Part shown: positions 10,891-23,423 of the stretch, piece after piece
Layout: every line of letters begins with the position of its first letter
How positions within the stretch are numbered: the stretch's first letter is position 1
Origin: Cunninghamia lanceolata
Lineage: Eukaryota; Streptophyta; Pinopsida; Cupressales; Cupressaceae
Assembly: GCA_027924645.1 (NCBI GenBank)
Contig: BSBN01000860.1
Coordinates: 8,680,001-8,744,000 of the forward strand
Direction of reading: 5' to 3'
DNA: 64,000 nucleotides
Notes under the pieces: model-generated
The model's input: the letters and a program-made list of their open reading frames with translations, nothing else
The model's database searches: none
Told to the model about the DNA's origin: nothing
Program-made: the position numbers and the translations under genes

Positions 10891-12851
10891 CGCAAGCTCC
10901 CTTGGTTTAATGGTTTTGAAAGAATATAGTGTTTAAAAGATGCTTGGAGAATTTATAAACTACAAAGTAGAGGAAATGCAAGACTCATGTGTGCCCTGGG
11001 ACCCACACGTTTGCACTATGTTGCCTGTTGCAAATGAATCCCTTGGTTCAGTCCCACTTTCCACTTTCCCATAACCTTGTGGCTTCCTACCACTATCACT
11101 AAACACCAAAACCCTCACCAACCAACAAAGACCCTTGTATTCTACACTTTTTAATGAAACTGCAACCTGTCTCACACATTCTCTCTCTACCTAATATTTT
11201 TAAATCAACACATAAAAAAAGATAATTACATTAAATAAACATTTTATTATTTTCAATTTCATCACTAAATTTGGTTAAATTGTCATTTTTATTTTCATTT
11301 ACCATTGCTAAAATAAGAAATTAGTCCTCAACAATATAACTACTTCTCTAAACTTTGAAGTAGTGGAAGCTCCAAACACAAAAATACAAGCCATAGAATT
11401 AACCAAAGAATTAAACACAAAAAAGCAAGGCGTGAAGTTAACAATAAAGAAAGCAAACTAAGCATTAATTGATAAAAAAAAAAATGAAAGCCAAGCAAAC
11501 AAAATTAAAACCATCACCTACCACTTCCTATCAAATTTGTTGAAAACAATTATTTATCACTTCATTTAAAATTTAAAAATAAAAAATTCAATAACTATTA
11601 ATATTTTGGATTTCATTCTATATGTATAATATAATTAATAATTAATAATTTTAAAATTCAAAAAAATTGACCCTAAATAAATTAAGTTATATTGGTGACA
11701 ATATAAATAATAACTAATAATTATGTCTAGAAGCCTTCTACATTGGCTTTGAAAACATATATATTTCAAAACAAAATCAAAATTATACAATTAAATTTTT
11801 AAAAATAACATATAAATATATAATATTTACTAGAGGTTTTGAAGTAAAAACAAAAGTAAAATAGTTCTTCAATAAAATAAAATAATTCTTAAATAAAAAT
11901 TTTATATGTATAATATAATTAATAATTAATAATTTTAAAATTCAAAAAAATTGACCCTATATAAATTAAGTTATATTGGTGACAACATAAATAATAACTA
12001 ATAATTATGTCTAAAAGCCTTCTACATTGGCTTTGAAAACATATATATTTCAAAACAAAATCAAAATTATACAATTAAAATTTTAAAAATAACATATAAA
12101 TATGTAATATTTACTAGAGGTTTTGAAGTAAAAACAAAAGTAAAATAGTTCTTCAATAAAATAAAATAATTCTTAAATAAAAATTAAAATTTATGAATCT
12201 ATGTAATAAACAAAATAATTCTAAAGTAAAATAAAATGAAATAGATCCAAACTAATATCTCTGTTTTTTTAGATAGATGTATTTAAACTATCTATACTAA
12301 TAGTAAACTTTATTATTATATTAAAAAACAGAATTTATTTTTAAAAAATTAGAAAAATATATAGAAAAAATGATATGAAGACTGCAAACTAAAACTTTCT
12401 ATATTTTAATTCTGTCCAAATGAGCCCACCATAAAATAAAATAAACAAATATTAATTTTCTTCAACCCACTAAATTATAAAACAGTTAATTAACACTTCT
12501 AAAATGTGATATTTCTTAACTTCTATAAAATGATCTAATTGACTTGAGGCCAGGCCCTCATCTCCATTTTTAAGCTATTTCTATTTAATTTTTTTATTTA
12601 GATGTCTTTGACATAGATTGTATTATGACAAAACTAGAATTTAATGCAATATTCATAGATGAAAGAGGGAACATAATTACTTAGTACAAAACGAAGCAAA
12701 ATATTGGCACTTTTCCAATTCATAGGAACATGTATCCTAGGAATAAACAAATTAGATTCATTGTGTTTCTTAAAATAACCATACAAACACCCCAACATTC
12801 TATTTTTATACAGTCAACTCAACAGAAAGAACATCTCCAGAAGCACAGCAA
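10891..12851. other. AT-rich intergenic DNA, 3' flank of the centrin gene
   Basis: No coding signal. Very AT-rich with A-runs; the only structure seen is the 284-bp tandem duplication listed separately. The stretch 12600-12851 lies downstream of the centrin stop and would hold its 3' UTR. Confidence 0.6.
11615..12185. repeat. Tandem duplication, period 284 bp, two copies
   Basis: The block containing GCCTTCTACATTGGCTTTG (11733 and 12017) is repeated almost exactly at a period of 284 bp, with only a handful of differences by eye. High identity in AT-rich non-coding DNA points to a fairly recent duplication. No coding capacity. Confidence 0.85.
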
Positions 12852-13554
12852 CTAGTAAAGATTCGCTCTCCTCATCATCTTGAAGAACTCTTCCAGATCA
12901 ACTTCACCATCAGCTGCAGAAAATATATAGCAATCATCCTATAAATGTTCGTTAAACACAGTGAAATACAGATTCCCAGTGCAATGGGGATCATATAGTC
13001 ATCGAATCCTTTGTAAATATTAACATCTAAGAAACGATATAACTTCAAAAATATCTGAATATCAACAGATCTACCTATGAAAATAAATGCAGGCTCTCAA
13101 ATCAAAGACGATGATGATTACAACTTTTAACGCCCTTCAGACCAAATTGATATGAAGAACCTAATATTTGGCAGTAACTTGGTCACTAACTGGTAATAAA
13201 GATCCTACCATTATGATCTGCCTCGTTAATCATTTCATATATCTCCTCTACTGTGAAACTCTCACCCACCTCCCTGCTCATTCGCTGAATGTCCGCAGGA
13301 GAGATTTTTCCCTAAGAAACATTCACATAAAAGCTAGTTGTATTAACATACGTAGATAAGAAGAAACGTACTGCTGATAAACTAAGCATTCATACTCTTA
13401 CACTTTTGTCCTGATCTATTTCTCGGAATGCCCTTGTCAATTCTTCTCTTGAATCTCGTTCTCCCATTTTTGCTGTCATCATGTATACAAATTCATCAAA
13501 GTCGATTGCCCCACTCCCATCTTTATCAACATCGGCAATCATCTGCCTTATTTC
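12852..13554 (-). CDS. Centrin (caltractin/CML19-20-like), last three exons
   Basis: Centrins are EF-hand calcium-binding proteins of microtubule-organising structures; plant members also act at nuclear pores and in nucleotide-excision repair. Exons on the minus strand: 13554-13402 (phase 0), 13311-13209, and 12913-12852 ending in TAG. Splice sites are CTGCAG before exon 1, AGT/GTAAGAG, CTTAG/GGA, ATG/GTAGGA and CTGCAG/CT. Together they encode 105 residues that begin [22 protein letters not shown]-hand 2 is [14 protein letters not shown]-hand 3 is DQDKSGKISPAD (position 12 is Asp, not Glu), and EF-hand 4 is [12 protein letters not shown]. The C-terminus is KMMRRANLY. All splice phases agree and no stop interrupts. 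Plant centrins are about 170 residues, so roughly the first 65 (with EF-hand 1) should lie upstream at higher coordinates; I could not find them. The gene is therefore either real with a very long intron, or truncated. Confidence 0.88.
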
Positions 13555-15390
13555 CTGCAGGAACCAAATCAAGAGACTATGAAGAAAACTAATGAACGGT
13601 TACCTCAGTATGGGAAGAATATTTAGACAAATTCAAGGGAAGTGTTATGCCAAGGTAAGTGAAACACAATTTATCAAGACCAATCAAAAATTATGCATTT
13701 TAGCTTTAATACTAAATAATTCCAATTTGTTGATATTATGATACTTTAGGGACTTCATTTTCGTCATATTTTACAGGATATCGTTGCTGTTTCTATGATT
13801 TAGCTTCTGCCATTTTATAAACCATTCCTCCTGGTTCTCCCTAATAGCATAATAATGGTTTAGTTTTGAACCCTATCTTGTTCGTTTCTTCTTTAAATTT
13901 TTGTATCAATGCATAAAGATTCGCCCTGAACTGTTACGTATAGGTAACAAAAGTAATAAATAGATGGGCAACTAAATTGAAGTTATCATTCTTCCAGTTA
14001 TATTAATATGCATTTTTCACTTGAAACAATTAAAAATAAATGAAATGCACAAAAGAACCAAAAAATAAAAATATGGCATTTAGAAAAGTAAAACTATCCG
14101 AAGTCATGGAAACCTTTCATCGGTAGAAGGCTTTAAGGGCAGGAAAACAATAAAATTTACTAAAACTCCGCTTTTCTTCTTCATTATTACACATGTTTGC
14201 ATGCAGTGCACCACCTTGGATTTATGACCTAACATTATAAATATGTTAGTATTCAATATCTATTTCTATCTCAATGTATGCTCAGATTAAGCAAACAGAA
14301 TTTAATTTCAAATTTCTCCATTTACACACTTCATGTGCAACCCTTGCATAGTGTGCTTAGAGTAAGAGAAGCATCCAATTTGAAAACTAGTTGAATATCA
14401 TCTTTATTACGAATGGTCAGTTTCAAGAGAGATTAGCATGGTAAATTATCGTAAATCAAGTAAGAAATTCATTAAATATTTGATAGTAGACTAAAATTAT
14501 TGGGCAAATTATTTGAAAAAATAATAAAAAAATTACAATAAGTAACTTATAGCTCATCATGAGATGACTATAAATTATAAAGGTCAAATCTCACAAAAAT
14601 TAAAAATTAACTACTCATTGAAAATTAACTAACCATTGAGATGACTAGAAATTACACAGGTCAAATCCCACAAAAATAAAAAATTGACTACTCATTAAAA
14701 TAACTACAAACTACAGATAGGTTAAATCTCACAAAAATTTTAAAAAAAAATTGGCCATAAAAACCTTCAACCACTTAACATAAATACACGAGTGTATCCA
14801 CTTATCACACGTTGATAAGAAGTGGAGATACAAGGTGACTTATAAAGCACTCCATACTAGTAAAACTTTGCCATATAGCGAAAGAGGCTAGAGGCCACTA
14901 AGGGTGCAAGGCCAAAGTGATGAATTCCATTAACCCAAAATTAAAAATCTAATTGTAAATATTTTAAGATTTTACCATTCAAGTTTTTAAAAAATTTGAA
15001 AGTATCACTAATTACATGTGAACATGAATTTATTAATAATAAACTATTTTGTAGTTGCACTTAGTTTGACAGTTTAGTGTGTAGCCCAGGCAGGTTGCCG
15101 TGTGTTTTCGAACCTTTGAACAAGGGTTTCAATTTTTTATCATATATAATTATTAACAAATTTGAGACTTAAGTTTTTATGGGTTGATGTTAATATACCT
15201 CTCTTATTTGTGGCCGTAACCTTTTTTTAAGATACTAAAATCTTTGGCTCCAATTTTGACCGTCGTTCTTCTTTATCTTTTACTGAAGATTAGTTTTACT
15301 TCAAAGTAATTTGGTTGTTTGGCAAATAAATGATTTTATATGCGCCCTAGATGAGGGTGTTATGGAGGAGGATATATTGTAGAGTAACCA
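13555..15390. other. Centrin intron or 5' flank, no further exon seen
   Basis: I looked for a minus-strand exon encoding EF-hand 1 (FDxDGSGxID type) and saw none. The DNA is AT-rich with no other coding signal. It ends at retroelement fragments. Confidence 0.5.
14545..14745. repeat. Degenerate tandem repeat, about three units of 60-80 bp
   Basis: GATGACTA(T/G)AAATTA, GGTCAAATCTCACAAAAAT and AACTACTCATT blocks recur in order three times with small indels. Confidence 0.6.
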
Positions 15391-15609
15391 ATGAAAGTTA
15401 CATCTTTTGTCTCTGTCAAAAAGTTATCAGCTGCTTCTGTATTTGTGAAAACGCCACGCTATTCTCTTAGAAGGAAGCATATTATGCCCACGTGCTATAA
15501 ACATAGATGCTTTATATGTGATCTCTCCAATGACAGAGAAATCAATAATTGTCACTGGATTTCACCATCCATTACTGACACTAGCGAGCAGAAAGCTGAC
15601 TGTATTTAG
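15391..15609 (+). pseudogene. Ty1/copia RNase H fragment, degenerate
   Basis: A 72-codon frame contains RRKHIMPTCYKHRCFICDLS, NDREIN and SEQKADC. These resemble the end of copia RNase H (S-K-N-P-x-x-H-x-R-x-K-H-I, then I-R-D and E-Q-x-A-D). Several positions are degenerate and no other copia domain adjoins it. It stops just before the LINE similarity begins at about 15622. A chance resemblance is possible. Confidence 0.45.
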
Positions 15610-15621
15610 CATACATTGTAA

Positions 15622-15950
15622 TTTGTTTTGATAAGAGGTTGAATAAGTTCTATAACAGGTTATGGCTTGTGTCTACTGAGATCTTGTGGTTTTTATGTAA
15701 GGCAAGGAGCAACGAGGTTTTTCAAGAAAAAAGGTCACTTACAGACTTTTTTCATGAGGCCACTCTTTCTTCTATTGTTTTGCAGGTCATGTTGGTGCTG
15801 AAAGTTCCAAAGGAATTATATAATTTTCTTACTCATGGTACCGTTACTCTTCATAAGGAGTGCCTTGTGTGGAGTATCAGGTCATTCAGGCTTCTTCTAA
15901 CCCTGTTCTTGCCCCTATAGGTGGGAAGGGAGGGGTATTTGTTGATTCAA
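15622..15950 (+). pseudogene. LINE ORF fragment (zf-RVT-like C-terminal region)
   Basis: NKFYNRLWLVSTEILWFLCK is followed by FQEKRSLTDFFHEATLSSIV. The same protein stretch recurs at 58110-58320, where it follows a cysteine-rich block typical of the zinc-binding C-terminus of plant LINE ORF2. After a frame change the text runs ASSNPVLAPIGGKGGVFVDS to the solo-LTR insertion at 15951. It is odd that this C-terminal-type block lies before the endonuclease region (21.5-22.2 kb); either two LINE copies are joined, or the domain has another place in this family. Confidence 0.55.
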
Positions 15951-18900
15951 TGTTACATCCCAATTTCTGACTTGCTTTACTTTTACTTTTTACTTGGGCA
16001 TAAGTAAATTTGTTGTGATGTTATAGACTTACGACAGGATATGACATGGAATTATATCGAATATCATTTATGAAATCATGCAAATAATTTTGTTATTGTC
16101 GATTTAATATCTATATGATGAGATTTGATTTATTAGTTGAATAAATTGAATAATGATGCACTGATTACATATTGTTTGATGACAAGTGAAAACAGGATTA
16201 CAGGTTATCGACTCTCAGAGAAGAGAGAGAGTATCTTTCGAGAAGGGAGATATAGACCTTGGAATACGAGTGGTCTGTTTGCCAAACGAGTCTAGTGTTA
16301 AACGATAATGTGAACCAATGAGTCGTATGAGGTAAGTCTTGTCTTGCTAGTTACTTTCGAATCTAATCGACAGGTAGTCGATATCTTGATTATCATTTAG
16401 TCAAGTCGGTGATGAGTCGACATAGTCGTTGCGAAGTAAACAATGTCATAGCCATAAAACGGTTGCGTTATTCTTCTTGAGTTACTTGAGGTTTTATTGT
16501 CACCTCTTAAACGTCAAGACGTTCCCATCAAGTTAGATGATGCTAATATTGTCGACGTTTAACGTCAACAGATGAACCTATTTTGTGGCGGATTTGTGGA
16601 TCACGTCTCATAGTCGAAAGATGCGAGAAGTCGTTTTGTGCATCAAACGATTTAGAAAACTTGTTTTGCGTTACGCCCAATCCGCCGTGATTGCCGTAAA
16701 AATGCGTTGATCATGTGTTGTGAATTTATTCCTTTTTGAAAATCGACGGACGTCGAATTAGAGACCTAGTTGTGTTTTAACCTTTGTCGTAATGTAAAAA
16801 AATATGCTAAATTATATAGTAGACGTTGAGGAACTCCTTTATTCTTGTCTATTGACGGAATCGATTTGAGGTTCGAAGAGGGAATCTCTAATCATTTAGA
16901 GGCAATTATTCCCCACATTTTCTTCATAAGAAGTGCACGTCTTTTATTGAGAAGAAGTCCACGATTTGTGGGCACTTGTTCCAACCAACTCTGAGTGGCG
17001 AGAGTGGTTGGGATCGAATTAAGTCGTTATTTAATGATTTAATCATGTTCATTATAGAGGGAGGTGGTGTTTTCAAAAAGGGCGAACACCTCTCAATTCA
17101 TCAGATCATCCTTGTGCTATTAATGGCACATTGCTCGCTGCCTGCTAGGACGTTATTACTGTTTTGGGTAGTAGTTTTTATAACTCAAGTTATACCACGT
17201 TTTCCCTTCTCTTGGTGAGAGCGATCCTCATACTTTGAACAGTTGTAAACTTTGCAACTTAAGTGGGATTTGTTGCAACTTACCAAGTCGTGGAACTGTA
17301 CGTGCAGATGGGATTACTAGTCGATAGACTTGGAAATAATGAAAAAAAAATTCCTTAAGAGTAGTGGCGATTGAGACTCCGATTTCCTTGCTAACGGAGC
17401 AAGTGATTTATAGAAGTTATTAATGACACATTAGGGGGTAGCAGAGTGCAGATAACCCCGACTGTGAAGTCGTTGGAGGCATCTTGGGGGACATGAGTCG
17501 ATAGGAGAGAATAACTTGTTATCGTTGGTGAGGGCAGTAGAAAAGAAGGGAGAGAGTATTCGGTTGGGAGGAAACGGAAACGAGAGATAAATGCGATTCT
17601 AAGTTTCTTCACCGTGGAGGGTAGACGAATATAGACAACCATTCTTCCTTGCCGAAGAGAGTCTGGAAGGATTAGGTTTCTGTTGTTGAGAAATTGAAAA
17701 ACCAGAGAGGAAGAGTCCATTATTTCCCTTCGCCGTGCTCAGTTTTAAGGGGAGAGGGCACGAAGAGGCAAAGGAGGGGAGTTAACAAGAGAAAGAGAGA
17801 TAACATCCTATGTGCAGAGCCATTAAGGAAACGATGACATGAGCACTAGTGATAGTTTGTTAGCAATATAGAGAAGTTGGCGGTTTGGCAGGAACCGAGT
17901 AGGATAAGATGGGGGTGGCTTAACATAAAGTGTCGACAGTCTTTTATAAGGGGGATATAGAACTCAGGATGGATTTTTGATGCCAGAGAAGTCTCTAAAC
18001 TCGTCGGTGTTCTACCTACGTTTTCCAAGAACCCCTTGTGGGTGCAAGTCCACAGTAATTGCAAAGCAATAAGATTAATACACGAAGATATACGTGGGGA
18101 AATGCAAGAGGAAAGACCAGAGACAAGGAACTATCATTTCCTTTTGTAAATCAGCGAATGAGCTTAGGTACGAGCCAAGTCTAAATGCTAGTTTATGAAC
18201 ACATTTAATTGACAAGCTCAATTTAATGCTTCTGTATCAAGTTTTTCATTTCTTTCAAAGAATGTAGAACCATTCCAGAGAAGTGTGATGAAGTTAGGTG
18301 ATAACATAGATATATATTATCTAACAAAGAACTCTTTAACTATTGTTGATGATAGGTAAATGAATACTCCTAATCGGTGATAAATTCTTACCTTTGAAAC
18401 AAATTCCCAACACACTGTCTTATTCTCTATGAGATCGATATCTTAGTATATATTACGGCCAATACTTTTAAGACAAAAAGCCAATATGATCAGTTTTATT
18501 TTTATGTATTTGACTGATATAATGTAGGCTAGGTCTATGATCTTGATGGTTGAAGACAGTTTAGTCATGAGGTCTTCTATGTAAACAATTAACAATCATG
18601 TCTATATGTTCTAGTATACCGTAGGTATCTATATAAATCAGTACACTTATGACCACATGTAGACTTTGGCATGTTTTGGGCAGAGTTTATAGTCTATGAT
18701 TTGATCTCTGTTTTGTTAACAATCATAATGCATATTATGATCGATTAAATGAAGGCTAGTCTATGAACTTTATGGCCGAGAGACTTGATAGATCTCCATG
18801 TACATAGACTTTGTGGCCTCTATGGAGGTTTAAGAGGCCAAAAAGCCTCTAACATATAGTGTAAATATGAAAACAATTAGTTTTGTTGCCTTTGAGTAAG

Positions 18901-21033
18901 CAAATATGTATGAGACCGAAAGGTTTTAGGAATCCAAGGAGGGTATAAATCCTAATACCTTTATACTCTGAGCAATTTAGAATATGACCAGTAGATATTG
19001 AATTATTACTGCCTTGTGTTAGCAGTCGAAGATCTATGAGTCTAGAAAGAGATTATTTTTATCTCAGAGTTATTGATTATTGTGATCATTAAGCTTGTGA
19101 TAGAAATCCTCTCATTAAGAGCAATAGAAAGATGTTGTCCTGGAATACTACCCAAGGGGGTCTTATCTATTTTACTCATCAAACTAGCACCCCATTGTTC
19201 TCACATATTGAATGGGTTTGATCTTTAGTTTCAAATGTAAACTTTCTATTATTATGATAATGGGGATATGGTCAAGATAAGAGCCTATGTTTATTAACGT
19301 AATACCTTGTTATGACAAAGGTAAGGTTATTGATATGAGAAAGTATCTTTTATGTTCTTAAAGTATTATTGAACCATATCAGAAGGTCTAGGAAGTCCCC
19401 TTTATTATCTTAACTCTGTGACCTTAATGGAAAACAATAAGTTTATGTTATGATTTGGGGTATAGAAGTTTAACCCTAGTTTCAATCTAGAGGGGTTAAA
19501 GATTACTGATGACGCTCTTATGGTTATAACCTATTTTAGTCAATACAAGTGAGTAGACATTAAGGGTCGCGAACCCTAATTTAATAAATGTTCATAACTA
19601 TCTTTTTGAAAAGAGATTTGCTATTAGTTGACAATGTTTAACCTTAGGTAGAGGAAGCTATTTGTTGGTTACCAATCGACTTGAGAGATAAGTCTGAAGC
19701 CTCGGGTATTGCAAGTATGCAAGAGGTACCATTAAATGGTTAGTCAAACATTAATTCATTATACCTTTTATCACAACTTCTCTTAAGCTATTACTTGTCG
19801 GCAAGGGGGTGAATCTCTAATGTTGCATAGATGCGAAGAGAGATACCTAAGAATGGATAGTCTTTCCATAACATTTATAGAGCAACGACAGTGTCTTGTG
19901 AATTTACCTAAGTCAGAAAGACTAGGTTGGAGTTAGTCAAAACTCTTTAGTTAAACCGTGACTTAACCTAGATATGGTAATTATTATATTAAGACATTGA
20001 GACCATTATTTTGATCGTGATTGAAGGGTCATGTGCCCTGACTATGCGTAATTATTCTTACTTGCAAGAAGTGATTTTGATTCCTAGACTATATTGCTTA
20101 ACCTGGGTAAGGTTATCATCTTAGTCGTAATTAATCTATCTATATCTATTATGAGACAATAAGTCATGGACCTCGGGTATTGCAATGATGCAATGAGAGT
20201 CCTCATAATGAAAGAAAGTTGATTAGGTCTATGGATTATAGACAATGAAAGAAAACATGTTTTGGGTCGGGAAGACTAGATTGATGAAACCATCATGATT
20301 TCATAAGTTAAACATAGTTGACCAAGTCGAACTGTAGGAATATGATAGTATCCAAGTCGAGTTGGAGTGGGTGAACATTACGACAACGTTCATTGTGAAC
20401 GTCAATTTATATTGAAACTATGGCCATAGTAATGCATATGTCTCTGCATGCATTGTCGGTTCACTGTATCTGGATTGCACATCCTATCGGGAATCATACT
20501 TAGCTAGAGGGTATCTAGGGTTGTATGATAGATAGGGTTGTATGATAGATAGAGTTGTGTAAGATACAACACTATGTACTCGGAAAGGCAAATTACCACT
20601 GGTCACCTTGGTCTATACTTCTCGTGAAGGGAAGGGCCACTTCCGGTTAGGAAGGAGTGCGGGAGACCGACGGTATGTGGTTGGAGGTAAATCACTAGAA
20701 AGATACTCTCACTCTCTCTCTAGCAAAAGACATGCCGAGGCTTGCGATAAAGATGTCAGATTTCCGGATGCAGTATATCTTTGAGACTTGTGTTGATTGA
20801 GATTAAGTAAAACACTATCTGATTCAGGTATTTATAATAGATTTATTTTTGTAAACATTGTATTTGAGAAAGACAATATGGTTTATTGAATTTGTAATGA
20901 GATCTTGTAATTGTAGATACTCGACTATATGTTGAATAAAAGAAAAATTTTCTCTGTCTCATTTTTACCTTGTAAATTTACTTTAGGGTGAAATTTTTGG
21001 TTTTTACTATGTTTCTAGAACGTGGATGTTACA
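15951..21033 (+). mobile_element. Solo LTR, family 1 (TGTTACATCC type), 5.08 kb
   Basis: Begins TGTTACATCCC and ends GGATGTTACA, flanked by identical 5-bp duplications TTCAA (15946-15950 and 21034-21038). LINE sequence continues on the far side. The ends and the internal block at about 20400-20480 match the LTR at 60372-63603 and, inverted, the LTR at 543-7279. No gag, pol, primer binding site or second LTR is present, so this is a solo LTR left by recombination. Open frames within it (such as minus 17391-17720) have no protein similarity I recognise and are probably chance. Confidence 0.85.
20405..20413 (+). promoter_or_regulatory. TATA-like box of the family-1 solo LTR
   Basis: ATTTATATT lies 628 bp before the LTR end, followed by TATGGCCATAGTAATGCAT and TGCATGCATTGTCGGTTCAC, the block shared with the two other family-1 LTRs. 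Confidence 0.5.
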
Positions 21034-22385
21034 TTCAAGCTCTAATGTTCTTGAAAATGTATTGACCTCTGTGGATTGCCCTGTGAGGCTGTGCCCCCTC
21101 AAGGTGTCGGTGACTCCCACACTCTCCTTATCTCCCTTAAGGGTGAAGGACCCGTTGGTTCCTTAACCAGATCTCATCCTGGATCAAGGGGTGGGTATAA
21201 AAGATTAAAGATTAATACTAGTGAGGAGACCCCTAGAATGCTGATAAATAGTGGTTTGTCTCCTATACTTGGTGATTACTTTTAATTCCAGACAAAGTTC
21301 GATTGTTGAATAGGTTGGTCTACAAGAGGATGTCATGAAAGGAAGCATGAAGAGCCTTTGTCTCTATCTCAAAATCCTTAAATAAAGGGAAAGATGAAAA
21401 GCTTCCCCGTTATTTTGAAAGGTTACATAAAGGTTATAAATTATACCCTCCTTCGAAATGACATTGTATTGCATTAGCTGGTTAGGTCTTGAGGCTGCTG
21501 ATAGGAAGGCAATGATTAGAATGTTTTGTAACTCTAGGAAGGGCTTTGATTGCTTGATGCTTCAAGAAGATTAAGCTACTGAGCTCTCTTTGGAGTATGT
21601 CTGAAAGTTTATTTGGCCTAGCTCCTGCTTCTTTTACACTTCCCATGATAAAGGTAGAGGTGGGTCAGTGATTTTGTCATCCACAAAGTGGGCGACTGGG
21701 TGATTCTGTCCGTGAATGGCCCTCAATTTGGGTTGTGCTCTCTATATGCTTCTAATAATTATTGAGAGAGGGTTCATCTATGAAACTGATTGGCTATTAA
21801 TCTCCCCAAGGTTCCTTGGATATTAGGGGAAGACATTAATATGGTAGAAAAGAGTGAGGACAAAAGTGGCAGGGGGGGGAGGGGGGGGAGGGGAATCTGG
21901 TTGGAAGGGTAAGGAGCTTTTCTTTTGGTCCAAAATGAATTTGATCCCCTTCAAAATAATTGGGCTATGAGCAAGGGAACTTGATTTACTTGGTGTAACA
22001 GACAAAGTGGCAACAAAAGGCTCTATTATAGCTTGGACAAATTCTGTGTTAAGGACTTCTTTTTGTGTCCTATGGTTTGTAACAAGAATGCGGTTATTGT
22101 ACTCCCTTTCACTCTTTTTGCTCACCATCCTATTGAGGTTACAATAGACTTCAATTGTGCTTCTAAGAACCCCTCAAACAGCTTTGATGGGTTGTTTAAA
22201 CTTAACACTTCTCATCTCCAAGATAGGGATTGTTTGGATGGGATTCTTTCTATCACCAAGTAAGGGCCTTCTTTCCTTCCCTAATCACGAAGCTTATTCA
22301 GTACCACGCTCTTTGAACTTTCCTTTTCTAAGTACTTGTTTGTTACCCTGGTGATGGGATTATCTCTATTGCCAAATAAGGGCTT
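21034..22385 (+). pseudogene. LINE endonuclease domain, interrupted on both sides
   Basis: From about 21465 the translated text matches plant LINE ORF2 apurinic/apyrimidinic-type endonuclease in the expected order: GLEAADRKAMIRMFCNSRKG, DCLMLQED (catalytic-Glu region), PWILGEDINMVEKSEDKS (the GDFN block), a region before 22030 equivalent to TWF-TWCN-RQSGN, then LDKFCVKDFF and PFTLFAHHPI (the SDH-P end, His-containing). Frameshifts and stops are frequent. The upstream part (21034-21450) has an open frame with a Pro/Ser-rich linker. A non-autonomous LTR element interrupts the LINE at 22386; sequence resumes at 35872. Confidence 0.7.
22249..22385. repeat. Short tandem duplication of LINE sequence at an LTR insertion site
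   Basis: GATGGGATT-TCTAT-CCAA-TAAGGGC occurs at about 22240-22265 and again at 22353-22383. The sequence after the first copy (CTTCTTTCCTTCCCTAAT, 22268-22350) is repeated at 35872-35950, beyond the LTR element. The LINE thus carried a duplication of about 103 bp before or at the time of insertion. Confidence 0.7.
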
Positions 22386-23076
22386 TGAAATATCCCTTTT
22401 TGGGTCCATTCCAACATTCTTAGAAAGTTCCAAGAATCTTGGAGAGCGCCAACATTCTCTGAAAGGAATTCTGAAAATGGTAGTGAGTTCGAGAGGCCAA
22501 GATAAGTCCAATGGTACTTTCTGGATGCAATTCCTACATTCTGAGAGCACTCCACACTTCTTGGAGAAGTTTGCTATTTTTGAAAAGCACCAATTTGCAT
22601 AAAGTTCGTCATCTTGAAAACTTAAGGTTATTTATGGCATGGTTAGAATTCATATTTGGATCATTTTAATATTTTTCATAACTTTGGGTGGATGTGCAAA
22701 AAATAATTAAATTATTAAATGGTTAACTATTTAAGTTGTTGAAAAGTGAAAAATTAAAAGACAACTTATATTTAATTATTTAAAAAGGAGTTGCTATAAG
22801 TTGTTCAACTAAAGTATCGCTAGACATGGGGGTTGTAGAAGGTGAGTTAAAAGGACACTTTATTATTATTATTATTATTATTATTTATGAAGGGTGGCCA
22901 ACATTATAAACTGTTTTTAAAAGAGGGCCAAAATGTTTTAGCACTAGGCATGGGGTACAAGTGATGACTTAAAAAGGTTATTTTATAAAGTGATATTGAA
23001 ATTGAGGATTAAAAGTAATTAAATTAGAAGTTCTCGAAAAAAGTCACTTTATTTTATTATTGAGGAGAAAAGTACT

Positions 23077-23085
23077 TATAAAAGG
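23077..23085 (+). promoter_or_regulatory. TATA box of the LARD-like LTR
   Basis: CTTATAAAAGGAGTTGTGCAC is conserved between the 5' LTR here and the 3' LTR (34334 onward). It lies about 0.7 kb from the LTR start, leaving a long R/U5. Confidence 0.6.
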
Positions 23086-23423
23086 AGTTGTGCACAGAAT
23101 GAGGGTTAGAGACTATTATTTTGCATTTCCTATTTGCTCTGAGTAAGAACTTGAGTTCTCTTATTTCTTGAGGACGAAAACCCTCCTACTTGGATAGAGT
23201 GATTTCACCCAGAAATCACCATTGTGTTGAATGCAGGAAGATAGGCTTTGGGGACAAAAACCCTCACATCCCTTGGAGCAATTTCATACAAAGGTTGCCA
23301 TTGTGCTAAAGAAGTTATGCCATTGGTTTTTGTGTGAAGTTTTCAAGATTTTGGGTGTATTGGAGATAAGTATTGAAAAGCAAAAATTATTTTTAGATTT
23401 GTGTTGCAGCGGTAAGATTTTAT

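Noticed and set aside
17391..18064. Minus-strand frames of 109 and 72 codons in the solo LTR
   Set aside because: No homologous frame was noticed in the other two family-1 LTRs and there is no recognisable motif; likely chance.
22386..22472. LARD LTR start placed at 22472
   Set aside because: Similarity to the 3' LTR begins there, but LINE continuity and the GGCTT/AGCTT pentamers place the real boundary at 22386; the first 86 bp are diverged or lost in the 3' copy.
22861..22885. (TTA)n run
   Set aside because: Ordinary microsatellite inside an LTR; shorter in the sister LTR; no further meaning seen.
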